From the NCBI GenBank assembly GCA_014651175.1, contig BMWJ01000007.1, positions 62,001-126,000 on the forward strand: a stretch of 64,000 nucleotides of DNA, in the 5' to 3' direction. The notes under the pieces were generated by a model. The model was not told the origin of the DNA. It made no database searches and saw nothing but the letters and a program-made list of their open reading frames with translations. Both the position numbers and the translations under genes were made by a program. The stretch comes from Streptomyces clavifer. Its GTDB lineage: Bacteria; Actinomycetota; Actinomycetes; Streptomycetales; Streptomycetaceae. Numbering within the stretch: the first letter of the stretch is position 1; each line of letters opens with the position of its first letter. Shown here one piece after another: positions 25,006 to 33,462 of the stretch.

Positions 25006-25878
25006 TCAGCTCTCCTCGCCGGTACGGAAGTCGGAGACCCACCGCGACGTGGCCCCCAGCCCGCCGAACGTGTAGAAGTGCAGCTTGAGCACGCCGTGGC
25101 GGCGTTCGTCGTAACCATCGGCCAGGGCACGGATGAAGCGCTCGGGGCCGGCGGTGCCCATCAGCTGGGTGACCGAGAATCCGTACTTCTTCGCGAGGGA
25201 CGCACTCGTGCCGACGCCGAAGCGCGCGGCGTACGTCATCAGCCGCCTGACACCCGCGGGGCCGGGGACTCCGACGCGCACGGGCACGTCGATGCCCCGT
25301 TTCCGGACCTCCTCGACCCAGGTGAGCACCGGCTCGGCGTCGAAGCCGAACTGGGTGATGACATCGCCGGACAGGCCGTGCTGTGCCAGGGCGGTCGTCT
25401 TGTCCTTGACGGCCGACCAGAGCGCCGGGCCCGCGATGGCGGGGTGCCCCTCGGGGTAACCGGCGATACCTACGTGCCGTACACCGTGTTTCTGGGGGAG
25501 CCCGGACCGGATGAGCGCGAGGGAGTCGCCATAGGGGCCGTGCGGCGTGACGGGATCGCCACCGATGACGAAGACGCTGCCCGCGGTGCCGTCGGAGCTG
25601 AGAGCGCCCAGGAATTGATCCAGTTCCGACCGTGAGCGCAGACGGCGGGCCGATATGTGCGGAACGGGGGTGAAACCGGACTGCTGGACGGCGCGGGCGG
25701 CGGCCAGCCGCATAGCGAGGTCCTCGCTGCCGAGGAAGGTGACGTTGATCCGGGTGCCGGCCGGAATATGTGTGCGGGCCTCCTCGAGTCCGGGGATGTC
25801 CTTGGCCGTCATCTCCAGCGAGAAGTCCCTCAGCAGGGCGGCGACGGCTGGGGCAGAGGTCGTGGAGAGGCAGTCCAT
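25006..25878 (-). CDS. Methylenetetrahydrofolate reductase family protein
   Basis: 290 residues from ATG 25878 behind AAAAGGAGCACC, an excellent ribosome site. It has the MTHFR TIM barrel: FSLEMTAKD at the N-terminus, the FAD-associated SVFVIGGDPVTPHGPYGDS, HVGIAGYPEGHP, DVITQFGFDAEPVL and GVPGPAGVRRLMTYAARFGV. The usual role is reduction of 5,10-methylene-THF to 5-methyl-THF. This sequence is a divergent paralogue of MetF type, shorter at the N-terminus, and no methionine genes adjoin. It may serve a specialised C1 route. Monocistronic. Confidence 0.82.
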   Translation of the reverse strand: MDCLSTTSAPAVAALLRDFSLEMTAKDIPGLEEARTHIPAGTRINVTFLGSEDLAMRLAAARAVQQSGFTPVPHISARRLRSRSELDQFLGALSSDGTAGSVFVIGGDPVTPHGPYGDSLALIRSGLPQKHGVRHVGIAGYPEGHPAIAGPALWSAVKDKTTALAQHGLSGDVITQFGFDAEPVLTWVEEVRKRGIDVPVRVGVPGPAGVRRLMTYAARFGVGTSASLAKKYGFSVTQLMGTAGPERFIRALADGYDERRHGVLKLHFYTFGGLGATSRWVSDFRTGEES

Positions 25879-26043
25879 GGTGCTCCTTTTCCTGTGGTTC
25901 TCCTGGGCACGGAGTGATGGTGGGAGGTGCCGCTGGTGGAGGCGGGGGCACGGATGACCCGTGCGGTGTGGAGGCGCGGCCGTTCCGCCAGACACGTGGT
26001 GGAGCGCACGCCGGTGCCAGCGGCCGATGCCCTCCCGTACGCG

Positions 26044-26280
26044 TCAGTCGCGACCGCCGGGGTACGAGAGCAGGCCGCCCGGCCGACCGCCGAGTACGGT
26101 GCCGACGCGGGTGAGCGTGGTGGATCGCATTGCCTTGGCACGGCCGTTCTTCAGAACCGAGAGACTGGCGTTGGTGACGCCGACACGGAGGGCCGGCTCG
26201 GTCGAGGCCGTGCGGCGCTCGGCCGGGAGCCGGTCGAGATGTACCTCGACGGCATGGTCGTCCGCGTCGCCGGTCGCCAT
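26044..26280 (-). CDS. YozG-like Cro/CI helix-turn-helix regulator (HTH_26), possibly decaying
   Basis: 78 residues from ATG 26280. The stretch TEPALRVGVTNASLSVLKNG followed by RAKAMRSTTLTRVGTVLGGR and PGGLLSY aligns with the small YozG-type XRE regulators, which read close to LANLSILKNGKARAIRFSTL and end QPGDLL. Several consensus positions are changed (ERR-TAST, GG for CQ) and the N-terminus is unusual. It starts immediately after the TGA of a DUF2975-like tail. DUF2975 membrane protein plus YozG regulator is a common pair; here the membrane partner is mostly gone. Confidence 0.65.
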   Translation of the reverse strand: MATGDADDHAVEVHLDRLPAERRTASTEPALRVGVTNASLSVLKNGRAKAMRSTTLTRVGTVLGGRPGGLLSYPGGRD

Positions 26281-26382
26281 TCAGACGGTCCCTTCCAGAT
26301 CCGCGCGCACATCGGCACCCGCCCGAACGATACGCGCGAACACCAGGAGGCCCCACGCCGTGAGCAGGGAGAAGTACGGCAT
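26281..26382 (-). pseudogene. C-terminal remnant of a DUF2975 membrane protein
   Basis: The frame gives PYFSLLTAWGLLVFARIVRA followed by GADVRADLEGTV and TGA, directly abutting the regulator ATG. This matches the last membrane helix and the R-x-x-LEGTV end of DUF2975 proteins, which are normally about 160-180 residues. Upstream in this frame (to 26619) there are no further membrane segments, only Gly/Arg/Pro-rich sequence. The gene therefore appears truncated by deletion near 26390. Confidence 0.55.
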
Positions 26383-26581
26383 GCGCCGAGCGGCCGCCCG
26401 GCTGCTCTCCGCCCGGCGCGAGGCTTCGCCGCCGGGCTTGCCCGAAGCCGGACACACCTGCCGGCCGCCCGACAGCACCTCCGCCTCGGCCTGCCCGCCC
26501 CGGCGGTCGGCGCCGCACCCTCCGGGGGTAGGCACCCATAAGGTCTGGCTCGTCTCCGCCCCGGGCTCCAGGATGAAACGC

Positions 26582-27127
26582 ATGCCCCTTCTCGATCCTG
26601 ATTCCCCCGAAGAACCCACGAATGCGGCTCCGCCCCCTCAACACCCGCTCGACGGGCTCGACCTGACACCGTTCACCTTCAGTCGCCGCTGCTGGGTCGA
26701 CGCGGCACCGGACTCCGTGTACCGCCTCATCAGTGACGTGTCACTGATCGAGACATGGAGCCCCAGCGCTGCCGCCGTCCGCTACGCACCGGGAGACGGT
26801 CCGTGGGCCGGTGCGCGCTTCAGTGGCCGTAACCGGCGTGACGGGCGCGAATGGGTCACTGATTCCGAGGTGGTGCGGGCCGACCTCGGCGTCGCGTTCG
26901 CCTTCGTGGTCGGTGGTGCCGAAGACGGCATCGTGCGATGGGGGTGGAGCCTCCACGAGCAGGGCAGGGGCAGCATCGTGCGACAGTCGTGGCAACTGCT
27001 GCGCATCGATCCGGTCCTCGGCGACACACGCGCGGACGTCGAAGCGTTGCGCGACCACATGGCCGACAGCGCGGAGTCCACACTGCTCGCCCTGGCGGAG
27101 TGGATCGCCGACCACCGCACGCGCTGA
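26582..27127 (+). CDS. SRPBCC (START/Bet v1-like) family protein
   Basis: 181 residues from ATG 26582 with AGGA eight bases upstream; ATG 26573 is the alternative. The helix-grip fold is recognisable: TFSRRCWVDAAPDSVYRLIS DV, then IETWSPSAAAVRYAPGDGPW, GARFSGRNRRDGREWVTDSE, and a long C-terminal helix (EALRDHMADSAESTLLALAEW). This is the polyketide cyclase/dehydrase-like (Polyketide_cyc2) subgroup, which binds small hydrophobic ligands in the cytoplasm. No biosynthetic genes adjoin, so function is open. Monocistronic, divergent from the decayed YozG pair. Confidence 0.8.
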   Translation: MPLLDPDSPEEPTNAAPPPQHPLDGLDLTPFTFSRRCWVDAAPDSVYRLISDVSLIETWSPSAAAVRYAPGDGPWAGARFSGRNRRDGREWVTDSEVVRADLGVAFAFVVGGAEDGIVRWGWSLHEQGRGSIVRQSWQLLRIDPVLGDTRADVEALRDHMADSAESTLLALAEWIADHRTR

Positions 27128-27470
27128 CACCCCGCGACCCGCCCATCCGGCCGCCCGGAGACCGGCCTCGCCGCCGTTCGGCACGGCCCGGAATCGGATC
27201 CGGGGCGAACGCCGCAGCCGGCGCCCGGTGCGGACGCCCCGATCACCCACGACCGAAGAGCCTCGCGCGGAAGCCGCCGTGGAGACCCCTGCAACACAGC
27301 CACGGTCCCCGTCGGCACTGTCACCACTGGCTGCAAAATCTTGCTGAAACACACTGCAACCCATTGCCGGGAACATCCTCGGCTGCTTGACTCACCTGCG
27401 GTCACAGGCATCCGTGAACCCGCCGACGTCGTCGGTGCGAGGGCTGGGTTCGCATACCGGAGGAGCAGCG

Positions 27471-28415
27471 ATGGGCAACGCGTACGACGTCCTCGTCCTG
27501 GGAGGGGCGGGCGTCGACACGATCGTGTACGTCCCCGAGCTCCCCCTTCCGTACGCCGACAGCTACATGATCCGGCCCGGTATCGAAACCCGGGCCGGGC
27601 AGACCGGCGACTTCGTGGCACTGGGCCTGAGCGCGCTGGGGCTGAGCACGCATCACCTCGACATGATCGGGGACGATCCCTCCGGGGATCTCGTCCGGGC
27701 CTTCCACCGCGATCGGGGCATCGGATTCACCGAGGTTCCGCTGCCCGGCGGGACGAAGCGCGCGGTCAACCTCGTCGGCCCCGACGGGCGGCGTCTCTCC
27801 CTCTATGACGACAGCCGCTCCCGGGAGTCGGACCGCCTGCCCGAGGACGTGGTCCGCTCCCTGGCCTCGGTGAGCCGCCATGCGCACGTCTCCCTCACGT
27901 ATCCGTGCGCCTTCGCCCTTCCCCAGTTGCAGGAAGCGGGCCTCTCCATCTCCACGGACCTCCACGACTGGGACGGCGAGAACCCGTATCACGAGCCCTT
28001 CGCCTACGGGGCAGACCTCGTCTTCGTGTCCACCACCGCCCTGGCCGACACCGAGAAGACCATGCGCCGCATCCTGGAGCGCGGGCGGGCCGAGGCCGTG
28101 ATCGCCACCGCCGGCGCGGAGGGCGCATACCTGCTCACCGCCGACGGACTGGTGCACATTCCGGTCGTGGAGCCGCGCAAGCCGGTGGTCGACTCCAACG
28201 GGGCGGGTGACGCCTTCGCCTCCGGCTTCCTCTTCGGGCGGCTGACGGGCGAGGATCTGCGCCGGTGCGCTCTCTACGGCTCGGTCGCCGGTGCCTACGC
28301 CTGCACCGTCCCGGCCACCGGGTGTGACGCCATCGACCGGGCCGGACTTCTCGCGGAGGTCGCGGAGCTGACCGGCGACCCGGTGTCCGCACGCGGCGTG
28401 GGACGCGGCAAGTGA
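27471..28415 (+). CDS. PfkB-family carbohydrate kinase
   Basis: 314 residues from ATG 27471 behind GGAGGAG. PfkB signatures: VLVLGGAGVDTIVYVPELP at the start, the substrate loop IETRAGQTGDFVALGLSALG, and the C-terminal ATP/catalytic motif VVDSNGAGDAFASGFLFGRL whose Asp is the base. The family phosphorylates ribose, fructose, adenosine, KDG or tagatose-6-P. The sequence does not match one branch strongly. Cytoplasmic. The gene ends 78 bp before a MerR-controlled HEAT protein and appears independent of it. Confidence 0.9.
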   Translation: MGNAYDVLVLGGAGVDTIVYVPELPLPYADSYMIRPGIETRAGQTGDFVALGLSALGLSTHHLDMIGDDPSGDLVRAFHRDRGIGFTEVPLPGGTKRAVNLVGPDGRRLSLYDDSRSRESDRLPEDVVRSLASVSRHAHVSLTYPCAFALPQLQEAGLSISTDLHDWDGENPYHEPFAYGADLVFVSTTALADTEKTMRRILERGRAEAVIATAGAEGAYLLTADGLVHIPVVEPRKPVVDSNGAGDAFASGFLFGRLTGEDLRRCALYGSVAGAYACTVPATGCDAIDRAGLLAEVAELTGDPVSARGVGRGK

Positions 28416-28444
28416 CTGGTGCGCGCGCAACGGGCGCTGTTTGA

Positions 28445-28463
28445 CCTTGACACCGTGACAGGG
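28445..28463. promoter_or_regulatory. MerR-type operator/promoter for the HEAT-MerR unit
   Basis: CCTTGACACCGTGACAGGG is a near-perfect dyad (CC-TG-CAC / GTG-CA-GG) within a TTGACC -35 element starting 28441, with about 19 bp to a -10-like TTCACT. Elongated spacers with the dyad between -35 and -10 are the hallmark of MerR-activated promoters. The MerR gene is second in the downstream operon, so autoregulation is likely. Confidence 0.75.
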
Positions 28464-28493
28464 CTTTCACTGCTTGCCAAGGAGGTGATCCCG

Positions 28494-29165
28494 ATGACGA
28501 TCACACAGCGGGACACGGACACGGCACGAGCGCTCGAGGCGTTGGAGGACGGTCATGCGTCCGTACGATTGCGGGCTGCTCTGGCGGTCGGCACGGCACC
28601 CGACCCGAGCTTCGTCGACAAGCTCATCGAACGCTGCGCGATCGAGCCCGAGTTCTTCGTCCGCGAGATGTTGACCTGGGCGCTCACCCGACATCCGGTG
28701 TCCCTGACGCTTCCCGGGCTGCTCCGAGAAGTCCGCTCGGATCGCGCGCGGGCACGCAGCCAGGCGCTGCACACGCTGTCCAAGATCGGAGACCGGCAGG
28801 CATGGCCGGCCATCACACGGACGCTCCTGACCGACGCCGACGACGAGGTGGCACGGAGCGCCTGGCGGGCCGCTGTCGTGCTCGTGGCGGAAGGCGAGGA
28901 GTCCACACTGGCCACCGTGCTGGCGACGCAGCTCGGGCGCGGCGAGCGGGAGACGCAGCTCAGTCTCAGCCGGGCGCTGGTCGCACTGGGGGAAGCGATC
29001 GAGCCGGCTCTGGTCGCCGCGACCACGGCCTCCGACCCGCGCATGCGCACCCACGCGCTCGCCACCCAACGGCTGCTGCGCGACCCGGACGCCGGATTCG
29101 AGTGCGCGATCGAGGAGGCGAAACGCGTCGTGGCCCTCGGGGGAACCGGCATCGAGGGACAATAG
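28494..29165 (+). CDS. HEAT-repeat protein
   Basis: 223 residues from ATG 28494. The ribosome site AAGGAGGTGATC (28479-28490) is a full 12-base match to the 16S 3' end, implying strong translation. Helical pairs of HEAT/PBS-lyase type are seen: DGHASVRLRAALAVG, DRARARSQALHTLSKIGDRQ, ITRTLLTDADDEVARSAWRA, GRGERETQLSLSRALVALGE and ASDPRMRTHALATQRLL. No enzyme motif. Acidic and soluble. It is followed after 3 bp by a MerR regulator that itself carries HEAT-like repeats, so the two proteins may interact or share a ligand. Confidence 0.8.
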   Translation: MTITQRDTDTARALEALEDGHASVRLRAALAVGTAPDPSFVDKLIERCAIEPEFFVREMLTWALTRHPVSLTLPGLLREVRSDRARARSQALHTLSKIGDRQAWPAITRTLLTDADDEVARSAWRAAVVLVAEGEESTLATVLATQLGRGERETQLSLSRALVALGEAIEPALVAATTASDPRMRTHALATQRLLRDPDAGFECAIEEAKRVVALGGTGIEGQ

Positions 29166-29168
29166 AGC

Positions 29169-30167
29169 GTGTTGATCGGTGAGGTGGCGCGACGGTCCGG
29201 GGTCAGTGCCCGCATGCTGCGGCATTACGAGTCGCTCGGTCTGGTGAGTCCCTCGGGGCGTACCGGCTCCGGCTACCGGGAGTACTCCGGCGAGGACATC
29301 CGGCGGATCTTCCACATCGAGAGCCTGCGGTCTCTGGGGCTGTCGCTGCGTGAGATCGGACGCGCGCTCGACGATTCCGGCTTCACGCCCTCCGTGCTCG
29401 TCGACGACCTCATCCGTCGGACACGCGAACGCATAGCGGCGGAGACCGAACTGCTGACGCGCCTGTGTCGCATCGATGCCGTAGATCCCGTCGGCTGGGA
29501 GGAGGTTCTCCAGGTCGTCGCGCTCCTCCAGGCGCTGGAGTCGAAGAGCGCCGACGCGCGCCAGCGCGCGGCCCTTTCCTCGGTCGATCAGGTTCCGGTG
29601 CAGGCACTGGTCGATGCGGCGCTGAGCGAGACGGACCCGTACGTCGCCGGTGCCATGAGGTGGGCGCTGGCACGATCGGGCGACGATGGCCCGGCGTTGT
29701 TGGCGCAGGGCCTCGGCTCGCCGGTGGCCGCGGTGCGGGAACGCGCCGTCCAGTCCCTCGCCGAGATGCCCGGAAGTGAGGCCGCCGGGCGACTGCGGGA
29801 AGCCCTCACGCACCCCGACGACGTGGTCCGCGGGTACGCGGCTCTGGCGCTGGGGGCCCGTGGTGCGGCCGAAGCGCTCCCGACGCTCATCGACATGATC
29901 GTGGCGGGACGGAACGACACCGATGCGGCCGATGCGCTGAGCGTGCTGGCGAGCGACCCCGCGACGGCGGACCGGATCGCGGAAGAGCTCGTCGACCACC
30001 TCGCCCGTGACACCTCCGAAGCGCCCGCACGCGGACGGCTGACCCAGGCTCTGGCGGGCATCCCCGGGCCGACGGCGTCAGGTGCCCTCGTGGAGCTGTC
30101 CCATGACGCGGACCGTGCCGTCGCGCTGACCGCGGCCTACGTTCTTCAGCTGCGCGACGCACGCTGA
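29169..30167 (+). CDS. MerR-family regulator with C-terminal HEAT-like repeats
   Basis: 332 residues from GTG 29169. Residues 1-70 are a MerR winged helix (LIGEVARRSGVSARMLRHYE SLGLV, GYREYSGEDIRRIFHIESL). Residues 75-105 form the dimer coiled coil. From about 120 to the end are HEAT-like repeats (DPYVAGAMRWALARSGDD, SPVAAVRERAVQSLAEMPG, HPDDVVRGYAALALGARG, ALPTLIDMIVAG, DRAVALTAAYVLQLRD) in place of a small-molecule pocket. This suggests a protein or large ligand as signal. It probably activates the promoter at 28441 in front of its own operon. Confidence 0.88.
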   Translation: MLIGEVARRSGVSARMLRHYESLGLVSPSGRTGSGYREYSGEDIRRIFHIESLRSLGLSLREIGRALDDSGFTPSVLVDDLIRRTRERIAAETELLTRLCRIDAVDPVGWEEVLQVVALLQALESKSADARQRAALSSVDQVPVQALVDAALSETDPYVAGAMRWALARSGDDGPALLAQGLGSPVAAVRERAVQSLAEMPGSEAAGRLREALTHPDDVVRGYAALALGARGAAEALPTLIDMIVAGRNDTDAADALSVLASDPATADRIAEELVDHLARDTSEAPARGRLTQALAGIPGPTASGALVELSHDADRAVALTAAYVLQLRDAR

Positions 30168-30860
30168 CCGAGCGCCACCCGGGTCGACTGCCACGGCGGC
30201 CGTGGGGCGGGCGGCCCGGATGGACCCTGGTGGCCCGGGTGGGGCGGTGAGCCTCCCAGCCCGGCCGGGCCTCCGCGCGCCGGGTACCTGCTCCCTGTCG
30301 CCACACCCTTTCAGCCGGTCCTGATGCGTGTCGGGGCCCGGCCCGCCGGGCGCCCGTTCGTACTGCGTTCCGGCTCGCACCGACCCGCACCGGCCCGCGC
30401 CCTGCCCGCACCGAAGCCCGCCGGCTGCTCGCGCACCCACGGCCTCGGCGAGAAGAAGGTCCTCTGTGAACATGCGCTCCCGTGACGGCGTTTCACCGAC
30501 GAGCAGGAACAGTCGGTACGCCATCTACGGGGCACCGCCGCAGGCGAGAACCGCCGCGGGCTGAAGGAACGCGGGCCGCCACCCCTTCGATCCCCGCGTG
30601 TCGCACCGGGCGAAGGACGCTGCGCGGTCCTTGCCGGCCGCCCGTGCGCGCCCGCCCCGACCCGAGCCCGGCCGGGGCGTCCGAGGCAACTGCCCGCACC
30701 GGGTGCGGGCCGACAGCGCCCGGGAGAGGGTGGCCGAAGCGGGGCGCGACCCAACCGTCGGTGGCCAGAACCACTCTCTTGACCCGGTCGGTTCCTGTCA
30801 GGACCATGTGCGCGTCGCACAGCTCCACCCCCATCCCACCGGACTCAGGAGACTGCCAGC
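30168..30860. other. 693-bp intergenic region, no gene recognised
   Basis: No frame on either strand shows convincing homology. A TTGACC at 30779-30784 lies about 80 bp upstream of the carboxypeptidase start and is a possible -35 element; AGGAG at 30847-30851 is that gene's ribosome site. Confidence 0.5.
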
Positions 30861-32216
30861 ATGCGACTCGTCAACGCACGGAAACCCCGGCCGACGAAAG
30901 TCAGACGCACCGCCACCCTCGCCGTCCTGCTCGCCCTCGGCCTCGCCGCCCCCGTCACCGCCGTGACCGGCGCCGACGCCTCGTCCCGCAGCGCGGCCGT
31001 CAGCGCGGACGAACGGACCCGGCAGTACGAGATCACCGGGCACCACACCCCCGCCGACCGCACCGCGATCGCCCGGACCGATGTCTCGATCGACGAAGTG
31101 CACGAGCACGGCGTCGTGATCACCGCCGACTCCGCCCAGGCCAAGAAGCTCCGGGCCGACGGATACGTGCTGGAGGTCCTCCCCGCGCCGAGCGCGGAAC
31201 CGCACGCGCAGAGTTCTGTCGGCGTGCTCGACTTCCCGTCGGCGGACTCCAAGTACCACAACTACGCCGAGATGAACGCGGAGATCGACGCACGTATCGC
31301 GGCATACCCCTCGATCATGAACAAGCGTGTGATCGGGAAGACCTACCAGGGCCGGGACATCGTCGCGATCAAGGTGAGCGACAACGTCGGCACCGACGAG
31401 GCCGAGCCCGAGGTGCTCTTCACCGCGCACCAGCACGCCCGCGAGCACCTGACCGTGGAGATGGCGCTCTACCTGCTCCGCGAGCTCGGCGAGGACTACG
31501 GCACCGACTCCCGGATCACGCAGGCGGTCAACGGCCGTGAGCTCTGGATCGTGCCGGACATGAACCCCGACGGCGGTGAGTACGACATCGCCTCCGGTTC
31601 GTACCGGAGCTGGCGCAAGAACCGGCAGCCCAACTCCGGCTCCACCTATGTGGGGACGGACCTCAACCGGAACTGGGCCTACAACTGGGGCTGCTGCGGC
31701 GGCTCCTCGTCCAGCCGCTCGTCGGAGACCTACCGCGGCACCGCCGCCGAGTCCGCGCCCGAGACGAAGGTCGTGGCCGACTTCGTCCGCAGCCGGGTGG
31801 TCGGCGGGAAGCAGCAGATCAAGGCGGGCATCGACTTCCACACCTACAGCGAGCTGGTGCTGTGGCCGTTCGGCTACACGTACAACGACACCGCCGCGGG
31901 GATGACGGCCGACGACCGCAACGCGTTCGCCGCCGTGGGACAGAAGATGGGCGCGAGCAACGGCTACACCGCCGAGCAGTCCAGCGACCTCTACATCACC
32001 GACGGCTCGATCGACGACTGGCTGTGGGGCTCGCAGAAGATCTTCGGTTACACCTTCGAGATGTACCCCGGCTCGTCCTCGGGAGGCGGCTTCTACCCGC
32101 CCGACGAGGTCATCGAGCGGGAGACCTCGCGCAACAGGGACGCGGTACTCCAACTGGTGGAGAACGCGGACTGCATGTACCGGTCGATCGGGAAGCAGGC
32201 GCAGTACTGCGCATGA
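30861..32216 (+). CDS. Secreted M14-family zinc carboxypeptidase
   Basis: 451 residues from ATG 30861 behind AGGAG. The Sec or Tat-like signal has a basic n-region (KPRPTKVRR) and core [20 protein letters not shown] propeptide runs to about residue 125. The M14 domain follows: zinc ligands His and Glu in [13 protein letters not shown] and His in DFHTYSEL; the Arg/Asn substrate site in [20 protein letters not shown]; and the catalytic Glu in [12 protein letters not shown]. It resembles Streptomyces carboxypeptidase T/SG, which removes hydrophobic and basic C-terminal residues outside the cell. Monocistronic. Confidence 0.93.
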   Translation: MRLVNARKPRPTKVRRTATLAVLLALGLAAPVTAVTGADASSRSAAVSADERTRQYEITGHHTPADRTAIARTDVSIDEVHEHGVVITADSAQAKKLRADGYVLEVLPAPSAEPHAQSSVGVLDFPSADSKYHNYAEMNAEIDARIAAYPSIMNKRVIGKTYQGRDIVAIKVSDNVGTDEAEPEVLFTAHQHAREHLTVEMALYLLRELGEDYGTDSRITQAVNGRELWIVPDMNPDGGEYDIASGSYRSWRKNRQPNSGSTYVGTDLNRNWAYNWGCCGGSSSSRSSETYRGTAAESAPETKVVADFVRSRVVGGKQQIKAGIDFHTYSELVLWPFGYTYNDTAAGMTADDRNAFAAVGQKMGASNGYTAEQSSDLYITDGSIDDWLWGSQKIFGYTFEMYPGSSSGGGFYPPDEVIERETSRNRDAVLQLVENADCMYRSIGKQAQYCA

Positions 32217-32432
32217 CGTCCCGGCGCACGGGTGCCCCGGGGGACTTCCGCCCCTCGGGGCGTCGCGCCGTCCCCGGCTCCGGTTGTCCGGGCCGGGAGG
32301 CGGAGCTGAAGGCGGCTCCTCGGGTACGCCCGGGTACGTCTCCCCACCGGCACAGAGGTACGGTCGTGCCTGTGGGTGTGCCCCTCGAACCGGGGTCAAC
32401 TGCTGTGCACCCCGGGTGAGTAGGAGAGTGTC

Positions 32433-33218
32433 GTGTCCGTCGACGACGTCGAGTTCCGCAAGAAGATCCGATCCGACGTTCCGCATTCCGCGCGGGTATG
32501 GAACGCGTGGCTGGGCGGGAAGGACAACTATCCGGTCGATCGGGAGCTGGCGGACGCGGTCACCGCCGCCTACCCGCAGATGGCCGACATCGCACAGGCC
32601 TCCCGTGCGTTCCAGGCCCGCGCCGTCCGCCATCTCGCGACGCTGGGTGTGCATCAGTTCCTGGACGTGGGCACCGGACTGCCGGTGGAGAACAGCACCC
32701 ACGAGGTCGCACAGGCCGTCATCCCGCAGGCACGGATCGTCTACGTGGACAACGACCCCATCGTCCTCGTCCACGCCGCGGCGCTGCTGACCAGCGCCCC
32801 GGAGGGCAGGACCGCCTACGTGGACGCCGACCTGTCCAGGACGGACACGGTGGTGGACGAAGCGGGCACGACGCTGGATCTGTCGAAGCCGGTGGCCGTG
32901 CTCCTGATGTCGACCCTCGGTCATCTCACCCCGGCGGACGGCATCAAGGTGGTCCGGCAGTACATGGACCGGATGCCCTCCGGCAGCTATCTGGTGCTCT
33001 GCGACACGGTGAAGACGCCCCGCACCCTGGCGGCGCAGGAGGCGTACGACTCCGGCGACAACCCCCCGTACCTGGTACGGGAACCGGAGGAGATCACCGG
33101 ATGCGCGGAGGGCCTGGAGCTGCTCGAGCCGGGCTTCGTGTCCATCACGTTCTGGCGCCCCACGGAGGAGCACCCGACCGCTGTCGACCAGTGGGGGTTC
33201 GTGGCCCGCAAGCCGTGA
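32433..33218 (+). CDS. SAM-dependent methyltransferase, DUF574 (Methyltransf_19) family
   Basis: 261 residues, the standard length. The signature N-terminus DVPHSARVWNAWLGGKDNYP VDRE is diagnostic. QFLDVGTGLPVENSTHEVAQ is the SAM-binding motif I, RIVYVDNDPIVLVHAAALL carries the acidic motif II, and the central DADLSRTD plus GHLTPADGIKVVRQYMDRM complete the domain. This family is strongly expanded in Streptomyces and no substrate has been established for most members. Start GTG 32433 with AGGAG upstream. Monocistronic. Confidence 0.92.
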   Translation: MSVDDVEFRKKIRSDVPHSARVWNAWLGGKDNYPVDRELADAVTAAYPQMADIAQASRAFQARAVRHLATLGVHQFLDVGTGLPVENSTHEVAQAVIPQARIVYVDNDPIVLVHAAALLTSAPEGRTAYVDADLSRTDTVVDEAGTTLDLSKPVAVLLMSTLGHLTPADGIKVVRQYMDRMPSGSYLVLCDTVKTPRTLAAQEAYDSGDNPPYLVREPEEITGCAEGLELLEPGFVSITFWRPTEEHPTAVDQWGFVARKP

Positions 33219-33319
33219 ACACCGCCGGTCCGGCCGCCCCGGACTGTCGGTAAGCGGTCGACGCCCGAGCCCGGGCCGAGGGCCCTCCCCCGCGCGGACC
33301 GGCAGCGGGGCAGGGCCTT

Positions 33320-33341
33320 CGAGCCGCGTTCCGGCGGCTCG
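33320..33341. terminator. Hairpin between convergent genes
   Basis: Arms CGAGCCGC (33320-33327) and GCGGCTCG (33334-33341), 6-base loop, between the methyltransferase (+) and the DUF2470 gene (-). Confidence 0.6.
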
Positions 33342-33462
33342 GATCCCGGAGGCTCCGGCAGCCGGGCTGCGGCGTCCGGGAAGAAGCTCGGGGCCGGTGG
33401 CGCAGGTGGCGGCGGGCAGGGCGGGCGGCTCTCCCCGCACCGGACCGCACCGCTAGCGGCCT

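Noticed and set aside
30168-30860. Open frames in the gap before the carboxypeptidase
   Set aside because: No homology and no ribosome sites; codon bias is not gene-like.
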